Shown here: piece after piece, positions 1-4,553 of the stretch | Position numbering within the stretch: the first letter of the stretch is position 1 | Layout: every line of letters starts with the position of its first letter | From: Namhaeicola sp039714555 | GTDB lineage: Bacteria > Bacteroidota > Bacteroidia > Flavobacteriales > Flavobacteriaceae | Reading direction: 5' to 3' | Assembly (NCBI GenBank): GCA_039714555.1 | Contig: JBDLJB010000073.1 | Span: forward strand, 1 to 5,929 | Length of the DNA stretch: 5,929 bases | Made by a program: the position numbers and the translations under genes | Notes under the pieces: model-generated | The model's database searches: none | Told to the model about the DNA's origin: nothing | What the model saw: the letters and a program-made list of their open reading frames with translations, nothing else

Positions 1-364
1 ATTTGTTTATATGACAGGTCATCTAGACGGTAGTGGTTTGAATGGAAATTTACATAAACGAAATGAACAAATCAGATCATATTGTGTCACAAATAATAAA
101 ATACTATATGACTTTGCCGATATAGAAACATACGATCCTGATAATACATATTTTGGTGATAAAATTCCTAATGATAATAATGATTATGATAGTGATAAGA
201 ATGGTTCAAGAGATGGTAACTGGGCTGTAGAATGGCAAAACTCTCATACAGAAAATACAGACTGGTATGATTGTTCTTGCGCTCATAGTAAAGCACTAAA
301 TTGCAATCAAAAAGCCTATGCTGCATGGTGGTTATGGGCTTCTTTAGCAGGGTGGACTCCTTAA
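1..364 (+). CDS. C-terminal fragment of a probable secreted protein, function unassigned (5' end outside window)
   Basis: The reading frame is open from base 2 (codons F-V-Y before the first Met at 11) and ends at TAA 362-364, so the Met at 11 is internal and the gene starts to the left of the window. About 120 residues are visible. Recognisable patches are YMTGHLDGSG at the start, then RNEQIRSYC, LYDFADIETYDPD, a run rich in Asp and Asn, GNWAVEWQ, a CSCAHS patch and a Trp-rich end (AAWWLWASLAGW). From memory, this TGH...N..IR.YC...LYDFADIE pattern occurs in the C-terminal part of uncharacterised, probably extracellular Bacteroidota proteins that resemble SGNH/GDSL-type hydrolases. No catalytic residues can be assigned from the fragment. 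The paired cysteines (CSC, and LNCN) fit an exported protein but do not prove it. No type IX secretion C-terminal domain follows, since the protein ends in GWTP. It is convergent with ctlX. Confidence is high that it is coding and low on function. Confidence 0.75.
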   Translation, partial: FVYMTGHLDGSGLNGNLHKRNEQIRSYCVTNNKILYDFADIETYDPDNTYFGDKIPNDNNDYDSDKNGSRDGNWAVEWQNSHTENTDWYDCSCAHSKALNCNQKAYAAWWLWASLAGWTP

Positions 365-462
365 TTTACTACCTAAAATATAACCTCATAATTAAGTGTA
401 AATTCATTTTCGAATGGGTAGGAAACTAAAACTTATCTCATAATTCTCTTCTTGCATCACGG

Positions 463-526
463 TATCACTGTTTCACTGTTTCACTGTTTCACTGTTTCAC
501 TGTTTCACTGTTTCACTGTTTCACTC
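463..526. repeat. Tandem octamer repeat (TTTCACTG)n
   Basis: Six perfect head-to-tail copies of TTTCACTG run from 471 to 518. They are flanked by one-mismatch copies on each side: TATCACTG at 463-470 and TTTCACTC at 519-526. A more decayed unit may precede at 455-462. The array sits in the 213-bp gap between two convergent gene ends, outside any supported coding sequence. A perfect short-unit array with decayed edges is typical of slippage expansion, so copy number may vary between strains. The unit has no self-complementarity, so it is not a hairpin or terminator by itself. Confidence 0.9.
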
Positions 527-577
527 AATCTCTAAAAAAAGTTTATATAATTATCAAATCTTCAAATCAACTCATTT

Positions 578-1513
578 TCAAATTCCCAGTAAAAAAACCT
601 CCCCCATCATACACCTTACACCTCCACCTCCAAGAGTTTCAATAGTAGAAATATTACTTTTAAGAATCACTGATTCTTCCTCAATTTTTTTTATTTGTTC
701 AGTACTAAGACTTTTATAAGCAGATTCACTCATAATCATAAATCGATTACCATCCTTTCCTATAACTTGCAACATATTGCCTGCAAATTGATTTATTTGT
801 TCTTCAGTAATTGTAATTATATCTTTTCCGTCTGATCTCAAATGATTAATAATATTTTTCCTTTCCTTTTTATCATCTAAAGCATCTAAACATATCATTG
901 CACTTTTTTCAGTTAAAGCCATCATCACATTGGTATGATATATTAATCTTCTTTCATTATCTACTGTTTGAAATGCATGAAACATTACAGGAGTATATTC
1001 AAAGTCTTCACAAAATTCAATAAACAGATCTTCATCTGCCCTTGGTGATAAGGCACAATATGCTTTTCGATTCACTCTGTCTAATACCAAACTGCCTGTT
1101 CCTTCTAAAAAAACATTTTCATCTTCAGCGGAAGTATAATCAATAATATTTTTTATCTCAAAACCATTTTCTTCAATAATATCCAAAATATCATCTCTAC
1201 GTTCAAGTCTTCTATTCTCTGCAAACATCGGATAAATAGCTACATTTCCATTTTGATGAAAAGAGATCCAGTTGTTGGGAAAGATCGAATCCGGAGTGTC
1301 GGGCACCAGTGTATCTTCCACTACGATCACATGTACACCTGCTGTCTTTAATTTTTCCACCAATGTATCAAATTCGAAAAGTGCTCTTTGCTGAATCTCT
1401 TCCTGAGATAAACCTTCTAATTCTTTTTGGTAATAATTATTGACAGTCGTTTGTCTATTCATCCTAAAATTTACCGGACGAATCATTAATATTGTATTTG
1501 TTATTTGTTGCAT
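578..1513 (-). CDS. ctlX: Citrullinase-type guanidino-modifying hydrolase (CtlX family; arginine deiminase/DDAH superfamily)
   Basis: This 311-residue protein belongs to the amidinotransferase/arginine deiminase/DDAH superfamily and best matches what databases call citrulline utilization hydrolase CtlX. The expected reaction is citrulline + water to ornithine, CO2 and ammonia in the cytoplasm, through a Cys-linked intermediate. Visible motifs in order are PNNW (79-82) in the substrate-binding part, LEGTGS (136-141) with the acidic residue, YHTNVMM (192-198) with the likely catalytic His193, QFAGNMLQV (242-250), and the C-terminal GGGGVRCMMGE (295-305) with the nucleophile Cys301. All key residues are present and the length is normal. 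I chose the ATG at 1513. The frame stays open 15 codons further to 1558, but that stretch is low-complexity (FYFFYFKIKEKKK) and overlaps an inverted repeat, while an A-rich leader precedes 1513. It is 103 bp downstream of arginase on the same strand. Dimethylarginine hydrolase is the alternative activity. Confidence 0.88.
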   Translation of the reverse strand: MQQITNTILMIRPVNFRMNRQTTVNNYYQKELEGLSQEEIQQRALFEFDTLVEKLKTAGVHVIVVEDTLVPDTPDSIFPNNWISFHQNGNVAIYPMFAENRRLERRDDILDIIEENGFEIKNIIDYTSAEDENVFLEGTGSLVLDRVNRKAYCALSPRADEDLFIEFCEDFEYTPVMFHAFQTVDNERRLIYHTNVMMALTEKSAMICLDALDDKKERKNIINHLRSDGKDIITITEEQINQFAGNMLQVIGKDGNRFMIMSESAYKSLSTEQIKKIEEESVILKSNISTIETLGGGGVRCMMGEVFLLGI

Positions 1514-1530
1514 TTTTTTCTTTTCTTTTA

Positions 1531-1560
1531 TCTTGAAATAAAAGAAATAAAAGTTCAAGA
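1531..1560. promoter_or_regulatory. Inverted repeat upstream of ctlX, candidate operator or leader hairpin
   Basis: TCTTGAA (1531-1537) and TTCAAGA (1554-1560) form a perfect 7-bp inverted repeat with a 16-bp AT-rich spacer. The near arm is 17 bp from the ctlX start codon. This is the size and position of a site bound by a dimeric regulator, or it could fold weakly in the leader RNA. The spacer contains a direct repeat, CTTTTATTT twice on the minus strand. No known regulator consensus is recognised. Chance occurrence in such AT-rich DNA is possible, but the arms contain two G/C pairs each and match perfectly. Confidence 0.35.
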
Positions 1561-1595
1561 CTGATTTTATTTTTCTAAAGCTTTTTCTTCATTTT

Positions 1596-1617
1596 AAAGT
1601 CCCCTTTCGGGGGATTT
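1596..1617 (-). terminator. Short palindromic repeat overlapping the arginase stop, possible terminator
   Basis: On the minus strand AAATCCCC and GGGGACTTT pair around a CGAAA loop: eight base pairs with one bulged C. The sequence (plus strand AAAGTCCCC-TTTCG-GGGGATTT) resembles a short palindrome that I recall as dispersed in many Bacteroidota genomes. It begins inside the arginase stop codon (TAA, 1618-1616) and lies before ctlX, so it could weaken read-through or stabilise the 3' end of the arginase mRNA. It is followed by TTTAAAATG rather than a long T-run, so strong intrinsic termination is not certain. Confidence 0.45.
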
Positions 1618-2578
1618 AGGGAGTTAACCTCCTTTCAACAGCCTCCGTCGTTGCTTTTAATACATCAAATGCTGTTTCTGCCATTACATTACCCTTAGTA
1701 TCTAATAAGGGGTTTACCTCTACAGTTTCAAAACATACTACTTTATCAGTATTGATAAAAGCTTTTATAATTTCTATAATTTCATATTGATCAAACCCTT
1801 TTGAAACCGGAGTCCCGGTACCTTTCGAAATTAGATCACAATCCATACTATCAACATCAAACGAAATATAGATCATGTCACATTTATCTAATCGATTGAT
1901 AGCTTCCTGTAAACAGGTATCAAAACCCCTATAACGCATTTCATCAACCATATAGTTTTTCATATGATTATTTTTGATCACATATTCTTCCGGTTCTTGA
2001 GTATCTCTTACACCAAAATATACAACATCTTCATGCTTTACCTTTTGTCCATCAACACCGATATTTTTCATCTGACTCCAATAACTTTCTGTATCATCAA
2101 TAATATTATTGATCTGATAATCTAAATTATCATCGTTTAAAGCTGCTGCTAAAGGCATACCATGAATGTTTCCTGATGGTGAAGTACATGGCGAATGAAT
2201 ATCAGCATGGGCATCTATCCAAACAACACCCAATCTTTTATCCGGATAAGCTGCTTTAATTCCACTTATACTTCCTAAAGCAGATGAATGATCTCCGGAT
2301 AGAACAATTGGAAAATTATCATCTTCAAGATTTTTCTTAACACTTTTACTCAAGCGTGTACAAACTTCTAAAACACATCCAATTCTCTTGGCAAAAGAAT
2401 TATTTACTTTATTATAAATGGTTTCATTAACTGTTGCAATATCTTCAAAAGGATAACAATTAAAATAATCATCATTTTGATTAATAGCTGCTATCTCAAT
2501 AGCATCAATACCCAAATCAGATCCCCTGGTTCCTGCTCCCAGATCAGATCTGTTTTTAATTAGTTTAATTGTTCTCAT
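1616..2578 (-). CDS. rocF: Arginase (Mn-dependent ureohydrolase)
   Basis: This 320-residue ureohydrolase should split L-arginine into ornithine and urea in the cytoplasm, using a binuclear Mn centre. The metal ligands are all visible and in order: GDHS with His97; WIDAHAD with Asp122, His124 and Asp126; and SFDVDSMD with Asp241 and Asp243. The SGNIHG motif (135-140, His139) and EVNP (287-290, Glu287) match arginase positions that bind the substrate guanidinium and amino-acid part. GTGTPV at 253-258 is also typical. The SGN-x-HG signature favours arginase over agmatinase or formimidoylglutamase. The N-terminal SDLGAGTRGSDLG is the usual family opening, so the ATG at 2578 is well placed; a -7 box lies about 37 bp upstream. 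The last residues (RLTP) and the stop run into a palindromic repeat. The neighbour ctlX also yields ornithine. Arginase specificity is inferred from motifs. Confidence 0.92.
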   Translation of the reverse strand: MRTIKLIKNRSDLGAGTRGSDLGIDAIEIAAINQNDDYFNCYPFEDIATVNETIYNKVNNSFAKRIGCVLEVCTRLSKSVKKNLEDDNFPIVLSGDHSSALGSISGIKAAYPDKRLGVVWIDAHADIHSPCTSPSGNIHGMPLAAALNDDNLDYQINNIIDDTESYWSQMKNIGVDGQKVKHEDVVYFGVRDTQEPEEYVIKNNHMKNYMVDEMRYRGFDTCLQEAINRLDKCDMIYISFDVDSMDCDLISKGTGTPVSKGFDQYEIIEIIKAFINTDKVVCFETVEVNPLLDTKGNVMAETAFDVLKATTEAVERRLTP

Positions 2579-2614
2579 TATTCATATTTTAAAATGACAT
2601 TATTCCTATAGCTA

Positions 2615-2622
2615 CAAATATA
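2615..2622 (-). promoter_or_regulatory. Candidate Bacteroidota -7 promoter box for arginase
   Basis: The minus strand reads TATATTTG, a perfect match to the Bacteroidota -7 consensus TAnnTTTG. It ends 36 bp before the arginase ATG, which predicts a start site near 2607 and a leader of about 30 nt. No clear TTG element is seen at the expected -33 spacing, so strength is uncertain. The box implies that arginase can be transcribed independently of the CpgS-like gene upstream. Confidence 0.5.
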
Positions 2623-2687
2623 CGGAACTCAATGTAAGAATTCATGCGGTATCTGACTTGTGAATCTCAAATATTCTTAACGAAAGG

Positions 2688-2715
2688 TGTCATTCCCACA
2701 AAAGTGGGAATGACA
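2688..2715. repeat. Perfect 12-bp-stem palindromic repeat
   Basis: TGTCATTCCCAC (2688-2699) and GTGGGAATGACA (2704-2715) are perfectly complementary around an AAAA loop. The TCATTCCCAC...GTGGGAATGA style is one I recall as a dispersed intergenic repeat in many bacteria. It lies downstream of the CpgS-like gene and upstream of the arginase promoter. On the minus strand it is followed by CCTTTCG without a T-tract, so it is better called a dispersed palindrome with possible mRNA 3'-end function than a canonical terminator. Confidence 0.8.
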
Positions 2716-2738
2716 ATGTTTTCAATCAAATTAGTACT

Positions 2739-2761
2739 TTCCTATTTTTTCAAATAGGGAA
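2739..2761 (-). terminator. Hairpin downstream of the CpgS-like gene, possible terminator
   Basis: TTCCTATTT (2739-2747) pairs with AAATAGGGAA (2752-2761) as nine base pairs with one bulged G and a TTTC loop. It is 55 bp beyond the stop codon of the CpgS-like gene and ahead of the stronger hairpin at 2688-2715. The two hairpins in series could define the 3' end of that transcript. No T-tract follows on the minus strand (AGTACTAATTTG), which weakens the terminator reading. Confidence 0.35.
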
Positions 2762-2815
2762 CCTAGCTACTTGCATAAACAGGGATGTCCTCAAGGAAAT
2801 AGAATCGATTATCGC

Positions 2816-4132
2816 TTATTTAAAAAATGGTTTTAAAACATCTACTAAGTCTGGTTTCCCAATTACTTGCAAATCATAAGTAACACGAACAGAGGGTTGC
2901 TCAATATCTATAACACGTCTTAAATCTATAGGCGTACCTATGATCACAACATCACATTCTGTTTTTGCAATTGTTTTTTCCAAGTCTTTAACCTGCTGAT
3001 CACCATAACCCATTGCTGGTAAAAGTTTACCTATTTCAGGATATTTTTTAAAAGTGTCAGTAATTGCACCTACTGTATAAGGTCGTGGATCAACAATATC
3101 AGCAGCACCAAATTTTTCAGCTGCTACCATCCCGGCTCCATATGTCATTTCCCCATGTGTAAGTGTAGGTCCATCTTCTACTATTAGAGCTTTTTTTCCT
3201 AAGATTAAACTGGCATCTTCAACAGCTACAGGAGAAGCTGCATCAATTACTATAGCATTTGGATTTACTTCTCTTATACTATTGCGTACCCAATCAATAT
3301 CTTCAGCATCAGCTGTAACTATTTTATTTATTATAACGACATCAGCCATTAATAAATTGGTTTCACCAGGATAATACAATCTTTCATGGCCTGCCCTATG
3401 AGGATCAACTACAACTATATTTAGATCGGGTTTGTAAAATGGCATATCATTATTTCCACCATCCCATAAAATAATATCCGCTTCTTTTTCAGCTTCACGT
3501 ACAATAGCTTCATAATCTACACCCGAATATATAATAGTACCTGTTACAATATGTGGTTCGTATTCTTCCATCTCCTCAATAGTACATTTATGCTTTTTGA
3601 GGTCATCAATATGCGCATATCGCTGTACTTTTTGTTTGGCAAGGTCACCATAAGGCATTGGATGACGAATGGCTGCAACTTTAAGTCCGGCATCTTTCAA
3701 TATTTCAGCTACACGACGCGTTGTTTGGCTCTTGCCACAACCTGTACGAACAGCACCAATAGCAATAACAGGTTTAGTTGATTTAATCATAGTTGGTTCA
3801 CCTCCTAAAATCTTAAAATGGGCACCCCATGCCATTACTTTAGAAGCTTTGTGCATAACGTCTTCGTAATGTATATCTGAATAAGAAAAAACAACCTCTT
3901 CGATATTATTTTCTTTGATTAGTCTTTCTAATTCTGATTCATCATAAATTGGAATTCCTTCCGGATATAATTCTCCAGCTAATACAGATGGATACTTACG
4001 TCCATCAATATCTGGAATTTGAGTAGCTGTAAATGCTACAACATCGTATTTTGAATTGTCCCTATATACTAAATTGAAGTTATGAAAATCGCGACCTGCG
4101 GCTCCCATTATTATCGTTTTTACTTTTGACAT
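2816..4132 (-). CDS. Cyclic 2,3-diphosphoglycerate synthetase-like P-loop protein
   Basis: This 438-residue cytoplasmic protein resembles the archaeal cyclic 2,3-diphosphoglycerate synthetase family (CpgS), whose founding members close 2,3-bisphosphoglycerate into a cyclic thermoprotectant using ATP. The N-terminal 115 residues look like a Rossmann-type domain (IIMGAAGRDFHNFN near 7-20). A P-loop NTPase domain follows, with GAVRTGCGKS (126-135, Lys134), a WDGGNND motif (223-229) in the region of Walker B, VVDPHRAGHE (241-250) and NKIVTAD (269-275), which resembles a guanine-binding NKxD element. VEDGPTLTHGEMTYGAG (318-334) is a conserved-looking glycine-rich patch. The length is close to that of archaeal CpgS. 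I chose the ATG at 4132 because MSKVKTIIMGAAGRD is the natural N-terminus; the 32 codons upstream run into an inverted-repeat element. The substrate in a probably mesophilic bacterium is unknown and the synthetase activity should not be assumed. The arginase and citrullinase neighbours suggest a link to arginine metabolism, by inference only. Confidence 0.85.
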   Translation of the reverse strand: MSKVKTIIMGAAGRDFHNFNLVYRDNSKYDVVAFTATQIPDIDGRKYPSVLAGELYPEGIPIYDESELERLIKENNIEEVVFSYSDIHYEDVMHKASKVMAWGAHFKILGGEPTMIKSTKPVIAIGAVRTGCGKSQTTRRVAEILKDAGLKVAAIRHPMPYGDLAKQKVQRYAHIDDLKKHKCTIEEMEEYEPHIVTGTIIYSGVDYEAIVREAEKEADIILWDGGNNDMPFYKPDLNIVVVDPHRAGHERLYYPGETNLLMADVVIINKIVTADAEDIDWVRNSIREVNPNAIVIDAASPVAVEDASLILGKKALIVEDGPTLTHGEMTYGAGMVAAEKFGAADIVDPRPYTVGAITDTFKKYPEIGKLLPAMGYGDQQVKDLEKTIAKTECDVVIIGTPIDLRRVIDIEQPSVRVTYDLQVIGKPDLVDVLKPFFK

Positions 4133-4148
4133 TATATTATATTTTTTA

Positions 4149-4360
4149 TTTATTAGTGAAGATTCCTTTTTGTTTTTTAAACAAAAAACTAGTAAAGTCT
4201 TTAAACCTGAGGCATACACTAAACCCAAGATGGGTCCGAAGTATTAGACCTAGATCCCGCTATCCAGCGGGATTAGCCTGCCACGCCGGCAGGCGGGTTC
4301 TACTAGTTATTTTTGAATGCATTGCTTCGCAACTTTTCAAAATAAAGTTTCACTAATAAA
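4149..4360. repeat. Composite element with nested inverted repeats, MITE-like or dispersed palindromic repeat
   Basis: Perfect 12-bp outer arms, TTTATTAGTGAA (4149-4160) and TTCACTAATAAA (4349-4360), enclose about 212 bp. Inside is a second inverted pair, AAAAACTAGTA (4184-4194) against TACTAGTT-A-TTTTT (4301-4314), interrupted by one base. The core is far richer in GC than its surroundings. It holds ATCCCGCT-ATCC-AGCGGGAT (4254-4273) and GCCTGCC-ACGCC-GGCAGGC (4276-4294), plus a small ACCCA-AGA-TGGGT stem (4223-4235). On the right, TTTTGAA/TTCAAAA (4311-4317, 4336-4342) surrounds TTGC-TTC-GCAA (4322-4332). No protein is encoded; the frames that cross it look spurious. I recall similar core text in intergenic regions of other Bacteroidota, which suggests a dispersed family. 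It lies just upstream of the CpgS-like start, so it may shape that gene's promoter or leader. Confidence 0.65.
4167..4187. repeat. AT-rich hairpin upstream of the CpgS-like gene
   Basis: TTTTTGTTT (4167-4175) pairs with AAACAAAAA (4179-4187) around TTT, giving a nine-base-pair stem 34 bp before the chosen start of the CpgS-like gene. It lies inside the left part of the composite element. On either strand it has the flanking A/T runs of a bidirectional terminator, but its stem has only one G-C pair and would be weak. A leader or operator role is equally possible. Confidence 0.35.
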
Positions 4361-4553
4361 AACCAAATCTGTCTTGGTAATATAATATTTTAGAAATATA
4401 ACAATTCATACTATAGCTTATTTCATCAATATAAAAACTTGAAAAAATAATCTTTAAATATCTTTATACACTTATTTCAAATATAATCAAAAAAACCGCT
4501 ATAGACTCAAAGTCATTCTCCTTTTCTTTCCTTTTGGGATTTAGAATCGGCTT
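4361..4553. other. AT-rich gene-free remainder of the 421-bp gltA-CpgS-like gap
   Basis: Together with the composite element this completes the 421-bp gap between the citrate synthase stop and the CpgS-like start. I see no credible small gene or RNA here. Near its right end, downstream of gltA on the minus strand, a short GACT-TTG-AGTC stem (4504-4514) is followed eight bases later by a run of seven T (4489-4495). This could be a weak terminator, but the stem is only four base pairs. Bases 4530-4544 (CCTTTTGGGATTTAG) look like a decayed copy of the repeat at 1596-1617. Confidence 0.5.

Noticed and set aside
463..526. Octamer array as a CRISPR array
   Set aside because: The units are 8 bp and contiguous with no spacers, so it is a simple tandem repeat.
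1616..2578. Agmatinase or formimidoylglutamase reading of the ureohydrolase
   Set aside because: The SGNIHG and EVNP motifs at the substrate positions match arginase rather than the other subfamilies.
3551..3869. Two plus-strand open frames opposite the CpgS-like gene
   Set aside because: They are antisense shadows of a strongly supported coding region, with no family resemblance.
4133..4228. N-terminal extension of 32 codons on the CpgS-like gene
   Set aside because: The extension runs through an inverted-repeat element and an AT-rich hairpin, and MSKVKTIIMGAAGRD at 4132 is a natural Rossmann-type N-terminus.
4126..4356. Plus-strand open frame of 76 codons
   Set aside because: It is a chance frame across the composite repeat; it has no leader, and its RSRYPAGLACHAGRR stretch is only the translation of the palindromic core.
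4489..4514. Intrinsic terminator of gltA
   Set aside because: The stem has only four base pairs and the T-run starts eight bases later; too weak to list as a terminator of its own.
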